Shown here: one piece after another, positions 48,944-58,945 of the stretch
Numbering within the stretch: the stretch's first letter is position 1
Layout of the letters: each line of letters starts with the position of its first letter
From: Dactylonectria macrodidyma
Lineage: Eukaryota; Ascomycota; Sordariomycetes; Hypocreales; Nectriaceae
Reading direction: 5' to 3'
Length of the DNA stretch: 64,000 nt
NCBI GenBank assembly: GCA_020744425.1
Contig: JAGMUV010000014.1
Coordinates: forward strand, 930,001-994,000
Notes under the pieces: model-generated
What the model was told of the DNA's origin: nothing
The model's input: only the letters and a program-made list of their open reading frames with translations
The model's database searches: none
Position numbers and translations under genes: made by a program

Positions 48944-49754
48944 TGCGCCCTCGGCCTCCGCAATTGCGACACGACGTGACGATTCATACCTTGTATTAAT
49001 AATTGAGCGTTGAAGCAGTACGAGGAGCAATAAGCATCCGAAGTTGGCAGGGATGCGAAGAGTTATGAGGGAGCTATGTACAGCTTCTGGAGGAGTAATA
49101 ATGGTACAGGGTAATTGGCATCTCAAGGATCTTTTGATAACATTGTAATGATGAACTAAGTTGGGGGATTTTAACCTTGCTAACGGAACGGGAAAGAGTT
49201 ATTCTAGCTTTATTGAATATTTTGGAGCTACTTGAAACCTCGCAATTTGTAGGTGTACCACATCTGCGCGACTATTACGATGTTCGTCAAACATGTCAGA
49301 AACCTACCTCTCACAGTCGTTGCCTCGTGTTCGACAAACTCTGTTTGGGTGACTTTGCATTTTGGAGACACTCAATTTCACCATCACCTTTGTCAGGTGT
49401 ATCGATAGAGATGATATGAGAGCGAAGAAGGTAGGAGTTCCTTTCGAATTGATTCTGATACTAATCACTTCACAATCAGTGGAGGGATGCAGCCTGTTTG
49501 AATTACTGCTGTTCACGAGTCTTTCACTGCATGAAAGCTCAATACACAGAGCAAGAGGCTAACAAGAGAATGTAGAGGGTTGGGCATGGTGACTAAATGA
49601 GGTAATGACAGAAGTGCAGCGTGTGCAAATGTTTCGTTGAATGATCCAGTGGAAGAATGAAACAAGTTCGGAAATCGAGATGACTCGATCTGCGATGGAA
49701 GTGAGCCCGAGGATTCCACCCATGAGCTCTCTTTCGATGGATCTCGCGTTGGTA
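48944..49754. other. Convergent 3' intergenic region
   Basis: 0.8 kb, AT-richer than the genes. It should contain the 3' ends of the small F-box gene and the P-type ATPase gene. Nothing else is recognised. Confidence 0.5.
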
Positions 49755-52700
49755 CTAGATCTTGGTCCAGCGCAAGAGTACTGCAGCTGCAATAACGGGC
49801 AGTACGCTCACTAATTCGCCAAGCCCAGCGAACTCCGGAGGGATTCTCGCTTTGACAAACGCTCCCGCAGCCAGAAGGACCGCGAAGATATTGTAAACGA
49901 AGCTCCACGCAAAGTTGAACTTGATGCGGTTGACCGATGCCCTGCTCGCATTCATCATAGTGACAATTCCAGAGACGGCAGGCCGCATCAGTACCACATC
50001 CGCAGCGGACTGCGCGACATCGGTTCCCTCATTGATGTGAACACCAATGGTGGCTTGGGCGAGAGCGACGGCGTCGTTCGTACCATCTCCACAGAAGATG
50101 ACGACCGGTTTCTTGTGGTCCCTCGAACTACCAAGAAGAGACTGGATGTAGTCTCGTTTATCGGCAGGAGAACTGCGAGAACGAACGTTCTCTTCCGGAA
50201 TCCCAAGTTTCGTAGCCACGCCTTGAACAGCACCATCGTCATCGCCAGATACCAAGTGGACAGAGACACCGCGAGCCTGTAGAGCAGTGAGGGTTTCATT
50301 AGCATCAGCTCGGAGGTCATCTTCGAGACCATATACAGCAGCCAGTGCATCGTTGATTGTGAAGCAAAAGACAGTGCAGCGTTGCGCCAGCATTGACTGA
50401 ACAACAGCGTGCGAGGAGAGGTTCAGCCAGCGAGAGTTTCCAGCCCTTAGTGTGCGACCTGCTGCGACGGTTTCGACGCCCTTTCCCGCGAGGCTCTTAG
50501 GCTCTGGCACAGTCGATGGCTGGATTCCTTTGTTCTTCAGATGTGCCGCAACGGCACAAGACACCGGGTGTCGACTATCACTAATCAGACCCAGAAGCAA
50601 CGACAAAGAGGCTTCTTCGTCGTCCGCCACATAGTGTTCCGTGGACACGGCAAGTTTACCGCAAGTCAAAGTTCCTGTCTTGTCAAAAACAACGTGAGAG
50701 GCTTTGTACGCGACTTCAATCGCATCCGCAGACTTGAAGATCACGCCTCGTTCTGCTGCCACACCGCTGGCAATGACAATGACCATCGGCACCGCCAGGC
50801 CAATTGCACAAGGGCAAGAGACAATGAGTACAGTAATGGCATAGGTGATGGCTTGAACTGTTGCCTGAGATCCGCTTTGGTGCCGGACAGCCATGCCTAC
50901 AGCGACCCAGACGGAAAAGGTGAGGATAGTCAAACCCACCACGACTGGAACGAAGTAAGATGCCACTCGATCTGCGAGGTCCTGAATCTTGGGCTTTGAC
51001 AACTTGGCTTCGTCAACCATGGCTGCGATGGCATTGATGGTGTTGTCGCTTGGGAGACGAGTGAGTCGAACAACCATTACACCCGACCCGTTGATGGACC
51101 CAGCAATCACAGGCGACTTGGGATGCTTCTCCACAGGCCTGGATTCCCCAGTGAGCATAGATTCGTCAACCTCGGATGAGCCCGTGATCACAGTGCCATC
51201 AGTCGGGACCCGGGTATCAGGAAGAACCTTGAAAACATCGCCATACTGTAGGAGTCGAGCATCAATTTCTTGGTCTATGCCGCTGTCTCCATCCACAAGA
51301 ATAGCAGTAGGAGCTTGAAGAGACTGAATCGAGATAGACTCCACGGCGCGTTGGCGAGCAAGGGCTGCAACATATCGACCCACCATGATCAGGGTGACAA
51401 GTAGTGTGCTTGTCTCAAAGAATTGACCGGTTGAGAGTGGGTTTTTGGCAATCAGGTATCCGAATGAGACCACTGAGAAAACATAGGCAGCACTGGTGCT
51501 CAAGACGATCAAGAGGTCCATCTCAATGACCCTGGAGAAGATTAGAGCTTTGAGAGCTTTTGGGTAGAATGGACCTGCAATGACAACTTGAACAATGGTA
51601 GCCAGCGCAAGTGAGGCAGAACTGTAGGCAATCTCCCTCTCTGGAATCGGAGCCCAAGCCATGACCAAGACAGGAATCGTCAGGACTGCCGAGAGAAGGG
51701 TTGCATATCCCACATGGCGGACATGCTTACTACCCACCTCGAGTGACGGATCGCCGCGCATCGGAGCTAGCTGGATGTCTTGGTCCCAATCCTCCTTCTC
51801 GAGGAGATCTCGAGCGCCAACAATTTTAGGATCAAAGGAGATTTGAACCCTATTTCCTTCGATGATGGCAATATCAGTGACTCCAACTGGCCAATCCTGG
51901 CCCATGAATATGGATGGACTCTCGGGGACAATGACTTCGATGCTTTCCCCTTTGGTGATGAGCCTCTGACACTTAAACTCAGTAGTTCGCTCGAGGTGCT
52001 TGATGACCTCATCAACTGTGCTGAGGCGAAGATTGATGTTGAACTCAGCTCTTGAGAGAACCAGGCTTGTTTTCAAATTCTGGACAGCAGGCACTGTGGC
52101 GAGTGTCCTGTTCAACTTCGTTTCGCATCCAGTGCAAGTCATGCCAGAGATGCTGAGGACAACTCGCTCATTGCCTGTGCCCTGTTTTTCTAGGTCTTCG
52201 ACAGCAGGAGTCTGTCCTTCCGTCTTTTTCAGGCCGTGAATTGGATGATCCGAAGAACAGCAACCATCAGAGCAAGATGAGTCCGGCATGGCAGCTGCTG
52301 GTTTCTTAGAAGAACAGCACCTATCAGAGCGGGGGGGACCTAGGACTGTGGGCATTGGTTTCTTAGAGGAGCAGCAACCATCGGAGCAAGAGGAGTCCTT
52401 CAAGGTGACCGCTGGCTTGTCGGAAGGACAGCAGCCATCAGAGCAGGTGGATTCCCGGATGTTAGTCATTGGTTCCTCAGAACAACAGCCACCAGAGCAG
52501 GTGAGATCCGGCGTGACAGTTGTTGGTTTATTAGAAGAACAGCGCCCACCAGAGCCGGCGGGATCCGGGACTGCGGGCATTGGTTTCTTAGAGGAGCAGC
52601 AACCATCAGAGCAAGAGGAGTCCTTCACGGTGACCGCTGGCTTGTCGGAAGGACAGCAACCGTCAGAGCAAGTGGGATCTGCGATGGTGGCCGCTGGTTT

Positions 52701-53933
52701 CTTGGAAGAACAACAATCGTCAAAGCAAGATATGTCCGAGATCTCAGCCGTTGGTTCCTTGGAACAACAGCCATCGGAGCAAGATGAATCCCGGACGACA
52801 ACCGCAGGCTTCTTGGGCGAACAACAACCATCGGAGCAAGTGAGATCCGGTGTGTCAATTTTCTTTGTCGCGCAGCAAGATCCGGCACTACCCGATTCTG
52901 TTGGCTTCTCCGCGGGTTCAACCTTCAAAGTCTCGCAGCAAGCGTCAGCGCATTTTTTGACAGGAGAAGCGCTGTATTCCTTGTCCACACTGCGAGCATC
53001 TGGGTGGATAAGAAGCGGTGCTGCTTTAGCTGCATCACTATTGGTTGATTTGCAGCAAGATCCAGCGCATGCGCCAGGAACAGAGTTTCTCTTGGCAATA
53101 TCCTCCTTGTGGCAGCAAGTCTTGGCGCAGCCGGTTCGGGGTGGCTTCTTCACGGCACCAATACCAGCTGTCGTTGGAGCGCAGCAAGATTTAGAGCAGT
53201 CGTCACTCGGGGGGTTATCAGGAGAGCTGCGCCCAGAACTGATTCGTGGCTGGCGTCTGTCCTTGACCACCGAGGAATTCTTTGCTTCAGACCCAGTGGA
53301 GCTGCATGTGTCAATCGAAGAGCGCTTGGTGGACCGTGTAGAGGATGCCTTGTAGTAGCGTTTCTTCTCCAAGGATGGTCGCTGTCGAGTTTCACAGCAC
53401 GACTCCAAGCCGAGAGCAAAGAGAGCACGGCAGATGCAGCCGATGGCTTCGAGGGTTGAGCCGTACTGGTCGCCAGTAGCGCGACGATGCTGGCTGCATG
53501 CTTTACCATCCACTAAGCCAGTGCAGGGCGAGGTTTCAATGGGGCCGCAGCCTGTGGCTAGAAGATGGGTTAGAGAATCTATGAAAATAGATAATATGGT
53601 TAATGGCGACGACTTACTGCGTGGCGTGCCCTCGCCTTGAACCGTGCTGCTCACACACTCGCGCAAGGCCAGACGGTCCAGGCAAGAGATGTCGCAGCAA
53701 GGAGCCAGTATTCCGCGGCAGCAGTCCGGAACGGCCGTATCGTCGCTGGTCGCGTCCTCGACATTGTTATCGGCGCTGCAGCAATCATCTGGCTCCTTGG
53801 CGTGCGACTCCTTTAGGCTCGGTTCCTTTGTCTCATTGCAAGAGGCGTCACCGCTTTGAGTTGAGATCGCATCGCCCTGGGCTAGCTGGGGCCGAGGCTC
53901 CTGAGCCGGTGGACCACAGCAGTCGCAGCCCAT
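49755..53933 (-). CDS. Copper-type (P1B) P-type ATPase with a metallothionein-like Cys-Cys N-terminus
   Basis: Predicted 1372 residues in two exons, 53933-53618 and 53557-49755; the 60-nt intron has GTAAGT and TAG ends. The TTG at 53945 is not the start. The N-terminal ~560 residues carry about 20 Cys-Cys pairs, starting MGCDCCGPP and ending in an 11-unit tandem array of SCSDGCCSSKKP-type repeats. Next is a heavy-metal-associated domain with GMTCTGC at about residue 575. The ATPase core has TGES (~906), the copper-transport CPC motif in SCPCAIGLAVP (~1018), the phosphorylation site DKTGT (~1063) and GDGTND (~1261), plus about eight hydrophobic helices. It most likely exports Cu(I) from the cytosol. 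The layout recalls copper-resistance pumps of the CrpA/Crp1 type in Aspergillus and Candida. The pairs would bind or sense copper before transport. Confidence 0.94.
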   Translation of the reverse strand: MGCDCCGPPAQEPRPQLAQGDAISTQSGDASCNETKEPSLKESHAKEPDDCCSADNNVEDATSDDTAVPDCCRGILAPCCDISCLDRLALRECVSSTVQGEGTPRSKSSPLTILSIFIDSLTHLLATGCGPIETSPCTGLVDGKACSQHRRATGDQYGSTLEAIGCICRALFALGLESCCETRQRPSLEKKRYYKASSTRSTKRSSIDTCSSTGSEAKNSSVVKDRRQPRISSGRSSPDNPPSDDCSKSCCAPTTAGIGAVKKPPRTGCAKTCCHKEDIAKRNSVPGACAGSCCKSTNSDAAKAAPLLIHPDARSVDKEYSASPVKKCADACCETLKVEPAEKPTESGSAGSCCATKKIDTPDLTCSDGCCSPKKPAVVVRDSSCSDGCCSKEPTAEISDISCFDDCCSSKKPAATIADPTCSDGCCPSDKPAVTVKDSSCSDGCCSSKKPMPAVPDPAGSGGRCSSNKPTTVTPDLTCSGGCCSEEPMTNIRESTCSDGCCPSDKPAVTLKDSSCSDGCCSSKKPMPTVLGPPRSDRCCSSKKPAAAMPDSSCSDGCCSSDHPIHGLKKTEGQTPAVEDLEKQGTGNERVVLSISGMTCTGCETKLNRTLATVPAVQNLKTSLVLSRAEFNINLRLSTVDEVIKHLERTTEFKCQRLITKGESIEVIVPESPSIFMGQDWPVGVTDIAIIEGNRVQISFDPKIVGARDLLEKEDWDQDIQLAPMRGDPSLEVGSKHVRHVGYATLLSAVLTIPVLVMAWAPIPEREIAYSSASLALATIVQVVIAGPFYPKALKALIFSRVIEMDLLIVLSTSAAYVFSVVSFGYLIAKNPLSTGQFFETSTLLVTLIMVGRYVAALARQRAVESISIQSLQAPTAILVDGDSGIDQEIDARLLQYGDVFKVLPDTRVPTDGTVITGSSEVDESMLTGESRPVEKHPKSPVIAGSINGSGVMVVRLTRLPSDNTINAIAAMVDEAKLSKPKIQDLADRVASYFVPVVVGLTILTFSVWVAVGMAVRHQSGSQATVQAITYAITVLIVSCPCAIGLAVPMVIVIASGVAAERGVIFKSADAIEVAYKASHVVFDKTGTLTCGKLAVSTEHYVADDEEASLSLLLGLISDSRHPVSCAVAAHLKNKGIQPSTVPEPKSLAGKGVETVAAGRTLRAGNSRWLNLSSHAVVQSMLAQRCTVFCFTINDALAAVYGLEDDLRADANETLTALQARGVSVHLVSGDDDGAVQGVATKLGIPEENVRSRSSPADKRDYIQSLLGSSRDHKKPVVIFCGDGTNDAVALAQATIGVHINEGTDVAQSAADVVLMRPAVSGIVTMMNASRASVNRIKFNFAWSFVYNIFAVLLAAGAFVKARIPPEFAGLGELVSVLPVIAAAVLLRWTKI
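52240..52860 (-). repeat. Coding tandem repeat array, ~57-60-bp units
   Basis: About 11 imperfect units inside the ATPase gene, each encoding a Cys-Cys pair preceded by Cys-Ser-Asp-Gly and followed by Lys-Lys-Pro or similar. Two neighbouring units (CSDGCCPSDKPAV and CSDGCCSSKKPMP) recur almost unchanged four units later, which points to block duplication. Two units have lost cysteines (SGGRCSSN and RSDRCC). Confidence 0.9.
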
Positions 53934-54760
53934 GGCCAAGAACAAAGCAAAAATACGAAAAGTGTTATTGTGTCAGGCAAGGTTGAAATTGAATTGAGAT
54001 GATGTTGATGTAAGGTTGAAGTGGAGGTGGATGGGGTGTGGAGTAAGAGGGCTGGTCGGCTTCCGAGCAGCTGACTTAGCGTGATTCCAAAACCGCCAGG
54101 TCATCGACCAATCACTCCCATTTCGTGAACCAATGCTGCTAGTAACGTCAAATCTACCTACCATTCACTCCGAGGGAATCATGGAACACTTATCCTTACC
54201 AAAGTATTGGTCCGTTTCTAGTTCCGTGATAAGATGAGCACTCGACATCTTGTGCTGCAAGCAGTGAGAGAAACTATTGTTTGAAGCCATCTAGAAAACC
54301 TAGGATAATCTATCCTGCATTGACACACGGGGGCAATGGTGAATAATAGAGCAGCTTGTGCCGGGAAAGATTATCCTGAGGTCGGCCCAGCTAACTTGAC
54401 CCCAGTGTGGTAGACGCGGTGAAAATGGAGATTCAAGCTAAGGCAACCAATCTCTAACACCTGTGTTCTTGGTATGACTTTGTTCTTTGATGAGCATATC
54501 GACTCCTTGTTCCGCGCCAATAGGCCGTTGTTTATGCTACGAGTGTTTCTATACACAAAACAACACTGTTTGGTTCACTATTCAGGACACCGGCACTGTG
54601 GGAGATGCTAAGGACAAAGGTGGAGTGGTATAAGACTCTAGGTTAGGACTTTGGTCGCTCTGCAATTGACCATTAACCATCGAACCCCGCTGCAGATATC
54701 GTCAATAACCGACACATTTGTACTTCACTGTCAGATCCTGACCCAATTTCACACACGAGC
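53934..54760. other. Divergent intergenic region (ATPase / unknown gene)
   Basis: 0.8 kb with presumed promoters for both genes. No unambiguous copper-response element could be named by eye. Confidence 0.45.
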
Positions 54761-55732
54761 ATGGCTTTGTGTCTTCAGGACCAAAAGCAAGACCTCTTCA
54801 GTGAAGCAGATGCCTCTTGTGAGTTTTCAGACGACTCCGACCTTGATATTAGGGATATGGCTGCTTTAACTGAGCTCCTCGAGGACTTCGGGCCCGACCC
54901 AAACGATGACTGGGCATTCGACTATACAAACCTTACGTGCGACGTATACTCCCACAAGATTGAAATTGAGGAAGAGTTGATTGGCAAGTGGGAGACCGAG
55001 ACCCAGGAGGAGGTGGACTCTTGGCGACAGTACTACTCTACCTGTAAATCTGTCCACATGGAGCCGTATCGGACTTACAAGGATATGCAAGACCTTCGCC
55101 GCGAGGTCTCGGTCCTGGAGCGTTGCGTCACAATCCTCGAGTTCAAGTCAACCTTCGAACGACACCAATACTTCCACAGTAGCTCGCGGTGCACGGATGC
55201 CGACTTCGTGAACTACTGGATCTTGATCAAAGAGTTTGCCGTTATCTATCGGCGTTACCTCGAGACTGGAGACCAAGATGAGCTTTTCAACAAATGTCGC
55301 AACGAGGATTCACTCAACTGGCTACAGGCCACTTGGATCCGCATGTTTGTCCTTCTCACCTTCGGACCAAAGTTGGAGGAACTCGAGAGCCCTCGCTTTA
55401 TCGATGGTGTGTTCAACACAAACCACATCATCCTTCACGGAAAGCAAGAGCTAGAAGCCGCGTTGACTGATCCACGCATTTCCGCGACGTTTTTTCTCAA
55501 GTCCTTGTTCCGCGTGTCGGCCGTCGAGGTGTGGACGCTCAGAGGCCCCTGGCTGTGGGCCCATGACCTAATTCTTGAGGGCCAGAGGCAACGATCAAAC
55601 GACGATTGGCTAGATGCAGAGGGTTTGGATGAGGGAATCTGCAATAAGATCTCAGTGGCAAGTGCGGACGGTGGTGATATCTCAGACGATGATGGCATCT
55701 TTCTCGTGGATTTTCATGTGGACGTTGAATAG
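54761..55732 (+). CDS. Unrecognised acidic protein
   Basis: Single exon, 323 residues, no recognised family. The N-terminus is strongly acidic (ADASCEFSDDSDLDIRD, then EDFGPDPNDDW). The middle is rich in aromatic and charged residues and likely helical (VDSWRQYYSTCK, DFVNYWILIKEFAVIYRRYLE, NWLQATWIRMFVLLTFG). The end is again acidic (SADGGDISDDDG). There is no signal peptide or clear membrane helix. The even, stop-free codon pattern over 972 bases and an ATG in reasonable context support a real gene. It is divergent from the copper ATPase gene, which might suggest shared control, but nothing else links them. Confidence 0.72.
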   Translation: MALCLQDQKQDLFSEADASCEFSDDSDLDIRDMAALTELLEDFGPDPNDDWAFDYTNLTCDVYSHKIEIEEELIGKWETETQEEVDSWRQYYSTCKSVHMEPYRTYKDMQDLRREVSVLERCVTILEFKSTFERHQYFHSSSRCTDADFVNYWILIKEFAVIYRRYLETGDQDELFNKCRNEDSLNWLQATWIRMFVLLTFGPKLEELESPRFIDGVFNTNHIILHGKQELEAALTDPRISATFFLKSLFRVSAVEVWTLRGPWLWAHDLILEGQRQRSNDDWLDAEGLDEGICNKISVASADGGDISDDDGIFLVDFHVDVE

Positions 55733-56435
55733 CTTGAAGATGAGGCAGTCAGTCATTCGTAACTGGTAGCTTAGAAGCAGCTTTGTGAAGATAGACAATA
55801 GAATAATAGACATGATTTCTATTTGATTAGACACTTATCCATGCTCCAGTGATGACCTAAGAATGCAATCAAGCGAGAAATCATGCGGTGACTTGTCAGT
55901 GAGAACGCTGCGTAGTAGAGAGAGCGAGCGCCTTCCGTACAATAGATGCTAAGCCAGCAATGAAGCAGCACTGTGATTGGATTAGAATGTTAGATTGATG
56001 GAACTGGTTCCTGAACTTCCAGAACAGTGGACACAAAACGAACAATGAAAAGAAGAGCCTTTCAACGGGACAAGAGAACAGAAGTCTTTGCCATAAGAGA
56101 AGTGAACAATGGATGCTGTGTAGATAATTCTACTAATTCACGGACGGGGAACAATGCTTTGAGAATCCATTACAAACTCAGCACAGAGCTAGGCTCTTAC
56201 ATATAAATATCTCGCTGTCTCCGGAGCACGAAAGCAACTCACCCCCGTCAACTCAACTCAGTTCAACCCACCTCCTATCGACTCACCTCCCTTCACCTTA
56301 CATCTATCGACTACGCCTTACCAACTCGCATTCCATCCGCTCACACCTCATTAAATCACGCACCACCAGCGACATACTCACCTGCAGTTATCTTGACCTC
56401 GACTCACAAAGAAACCTCAACACATCACCACGAAA
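55733..56435. other. Intergenic region before the coiled-coil gene
   Basis: 0.7 kb. An ATATAAATAT element lies at 56201-56210, followed by a C-rich, ATG-poor leader to the start codon at 56436. Confidence 0.5.
56201..56210 (+). promoter_or_regulatory. TATA-like element of the coiled-coil gene
   Basis: ATATAAATAT about 225 bases before the start codon, upstream of a CT/CA-rich leader. It fits a TATA-driven promoter. Confidence 0.4.
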
Positions 56436-57269
56436 ATGACGTCCGAGCTTGCAAAGGTAGCTCAGGAGAACAGCCAGAACCGGGCCAACGCCGAAGCCGG
56501 GGGAGACGTCACCATGTCTGGAACCATCAGCCCCCGAAGAGAGCGCAAGCAGGCTCGGCGACAACGTCCTTCTCTGCCCCTGGTGACGGAATTGAGTGCA
56601 AAGACTGACCATACTCCCCAGATCAAGAGCCCCCTCGGCACCCGACCTGTTTTGCAGGCTGAAGACATTCCCACTTCTTCTTACACCGGCGGTGATGCTA
56701 TGTCCGTTGATGAAACTACCCGTGCACCGCTCAATTCACTATCGCCCCCAGACTCTGAAGTGGCAAAGGCGCGTCAGGAAAAGGAGTATTGGGAAAGCGA
56801 AGCAAAGCGCTGGAAAGACAAGGCAGGCATCTACGCCAAGATGGCCAAAAACGTACCGAAGCTCGAGACGGAAAACCAGGAGCTTCGCACTCTGAAGAAG
56901 CACCTTCTGCAAAGCACCGCTGAGCTCAATATGCAGCTCAAGGAATCCGACAAGGCAAAGGTTCGCGCCGAGGAAGAACTCGCCAAACTCAGCAGCGACC
57001 GTCTTGTCCTCCAGAAAGATGCCCAGCTGGCTCTCGAGCGAGCCTCAGCGGAGATACAGTTCATTCAGGAAATCACCAAGTTCGCCTATAAGGAAAGCCA
57101 GAATGTGAGACAGCTTCTGGATGTCGTCAAGGGTGTGGTTCCCGTCCCCGGTACTGTCCTCAATGCCAACGAGGAGCGCAAGAAGCCGCGACAGATGATG
57201 GCGGCTAACATTGACATCCTGAATGCGTTTGAGGCTGGACAGCGGACAAATGAGACTGATCGTCACTAA
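56436..57269 (+). CDS. Coiled-coil protein of unknown function
   Basis: Single exon, 277 residues. The first ~100 residues are disordered, with a basic patch (PRRERKQARRQR). From about residue 108 to 220 the sequence is a strongly charged heptad-like helix: KARQEKEYWESEAKRWKDKA, LETENQELRTLKKHLLQS, AEEELAKLSSDRLVLQKDAQ. The C-terminus has a short ordered piece (VRQLLDVVKGVVPVPG) and a basic tail. This suggests a dimeric or scaffold protein. I do not recognise the family. It converges on the dihydroorotate dehydrogenase gene. Confidence 0.78.
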   Translation: MTSELAKVAQENSQNRANAEAGGDVTMSGTISPRRERKQARRQRPSLPLVTELSAKTDHTPQIKSPLGTRPVLQAEDIPTSSYTGGDAMSVDETTRAPLNSLSPPDSEVAKARQEKEYWESEAKRWKDKAGIYAKMAKNVPKLETENQELRTLKKHLLQSTAELNMQLKESDKAKVRAEEELAKLSSDRLVLQKDAQLALERASAEIQFIQEITKFAYKESQNVRQLLDVVKGVVPVPGTVLNANEERKKPRQMMAANIDILNAFEAGQRTNETDRH

Positions 57270-57523
57270 GTCACGGTTCTTTGACGCAAAGGTGTGGCAC
57301 CTTGGATTTCTTTGCTGAGCCGTTTGGCTGCTCAAGTTGATTCGCTTTAGGTAAAGGAAACATCGATAATATACCCATCTAGTTCAGCCTTTAGAAGGCT
57401 TGTTCTTCCACCAGTGGAAAGAACTTTGTTTTTAATACAAAAGTCACATTTGCATCCCCCATCCTCGCCTATGATTGTCCGTACAAAGAAACGTCAAATG
57501 TGCTATGACTGGTCTAATAGTAT

Positions 57524-58945
57524 CTATGACTTGTCCTTCAACTCGCGCTTGATCCTCGTCACAGTTCCCGCGCCGCCGTAAACCATACCCGTGTACACCA
57601 TGGCCACACTGGCGCCGGCGTTGAGGATCTTCTGTGCCTGCTCGCCGTTGGTGATGCCGCCTGTGGCAAAGATGACCTTTTGTGTGCTGGCAGGAGCCTT
57701 CTTGTCCGTCTCGAACGAGTAGTTGTCAAGCATCTTGCGGTATCGTCCCACGAGATCGAGCGTCCTGCTGTACATGGCGGGGCCAGAGTAGCCGCCAATC
57801 TCGTGCAAGTTAACGGTCTCTTGGGCAGTAAGCGCAATGCCGTCTGGAATGACGCCAGTTCTTCGCTTGGTAGTGTTGCCCACGATGACTCCGTCGACAC
57901 CGCTCATGTAAACAGCCTGGACGATGCCTTCCATCTGAGTATCCTCGTCCTCATCAGGCGAGACCTTGACCATAACCTTGGGGCGGTTCTTTCGGTCCGT
58001 CTTGGCAGCCTCCTCAACGACAGCGCTGAGCAGCCTGGTGAGGGGCTCTGTTGCTTGCAGCTCGCGCAGACCGGGCGTATTGGGGCTGCTGACGTTGACA
58101 ACCAGGATATCGGCGTATCGTGCCAACCTTCGGACACAGTATACATAGTCCTCGGCCACAGCCTTCTCGTTCTTCTCGTCGGTCTCCTTGTTCTTGGCAA
58201 TTTGGACAGCCAGCAGGCGACCTGACCGCAAGCTACCGGGGGGCACATTGGCCTCGCCATTGAGGACATCGGTCTCGGCCAGGCCAAGAGATCGAGCGTA
58301 TCTGCGGAGTCGATCCCGCAGTCGGATGGCCATGTCGTCAGCGCCACGGGAGTTGAGGCCATATCGGTTGACCATTCCATCAAGCTTAGGCACTCGGAAC
58401 ACGCGCGGCTTCGGGTTGCCGGCTTGGGGGAAGGGCGTGCAGCCTCCGACCTCGACGACGCCAGCGCCGAATTCAAAGAGCGCATCAGGGATGTCAGCAT
58501 CCTTGTCGAGGCCAGCAGAGATGCCAATTGGGTTCTGCAAGTCGGTTCCAAAGACGGAGACGGACAGCTCGGGGCATTCGAGAGAGGTATCACGTTCGCG
58601 GGGGTGCAGGTTGAGGTCGTAGAGCACTTTCAGGGCGCAGGTCCCGACGTGGTGGGCATCTTCGGCATCGGGGAAGAGGTATCGCAGCGCCGGGGGCACA
58701 ATCCAGCGGTGGAAAAAGGCTCGGGTATCGGTAGCATAGAGGTACGAGATATAGAGGCCGGCGGCTGTGACGGTGCTATAGAGAGCGTACTTGAGCGTTG
58801 CCGCATCGGCGGACGAGGACCCAGACGAGGACGAGTTGAAGCGGCGCTGGACGACAGGACCCCGGGGCAGGACCGGGCGCACGGCGGGAGCGGCTGCTCG
58901 GACACCGGAGACGGCGGAGCGCGAGCGGAGGAGAGCGGCAGACAT
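57524..58945 (-). CDS. Dihydroorotate dehydrogenase (quinone), mitochondrial class 2
   Basis: Single exon, 473 residues. The frame is open to 59113, but the ATG at 58945 (MSAALLRSRSAV) begins a typical Arg/Ala/Ser mitochondrial presequence. A membrane helix (ALYSTVTAAGLYISYLYATD) follows near residue 55, the class 2 layout for the inner mitochondrial membrane. The enzyme oxidises dihydroorotate to orotate in pyrimidine synthesis and passes electrons to ubiquinone. FMN-site and catalytic motifs are GISAGLDKDADIPDAL, GVVEVGGCTPFPQAGNPKPRVFR, NRYGLNSRG, VVNVSSPNTPGLR (catalytic-serine region), VSPDEDED and ATGGITNGEQAQKILNAGA. An insert of about 40 residues (NKETDEKNEKAVAEDYVY) follows the usual fungal form. 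Confidence 0.96.
   Translation of the reverse strand: MSAALLRSRSAVSGVRAAAPAVRPVLPRGPVVQRRFNSSSSGSSSADAATLKYALYSTVTAAGLYISYLYATDTRAFFHRWIVPPALRYLFPDAEDAHHVGTCALKVLYDLNLHPRERDTSLECPELSVSVFGTDLQNPIGISAGLDKDADIPDALFEFGAGVVEVGGCTPFPQAGNPKPRVFRVPKLDGMVNRYGLNSRGADDMAIRLRDRLRRYARSLGLAETDVLNGEANVPPGSLRSGRLLAVQIAKNKETDEKNEKAVAEDYVYCVRRLARYADILVVNVSSPNTPGLRELQATEPLTRLLSAVVEEAAKTDRKNRPKVMVKVSPDEDEDTQMEGIVQAVYMSGVDGVIVGNTTKRRTGVIPDGIALTAQETVNLHEIGGYSGPAMYSRTLDLVGRYRKMLDNYSFETDKKAPASTQKVIFATGGITNGEQAQKILNAGASVAMVYTGMVYGGAGTVTRIKRELKDKS

Noticed and set aside
52288..53355. 355-codon frame on + strand inside the copper ATPase
   Set aside because: Antisense shadow of the Cys-Cys repeat array. Its Glu/Gln/Pro repeats mirror the repeats on the coding strand, which has full ATPase support.
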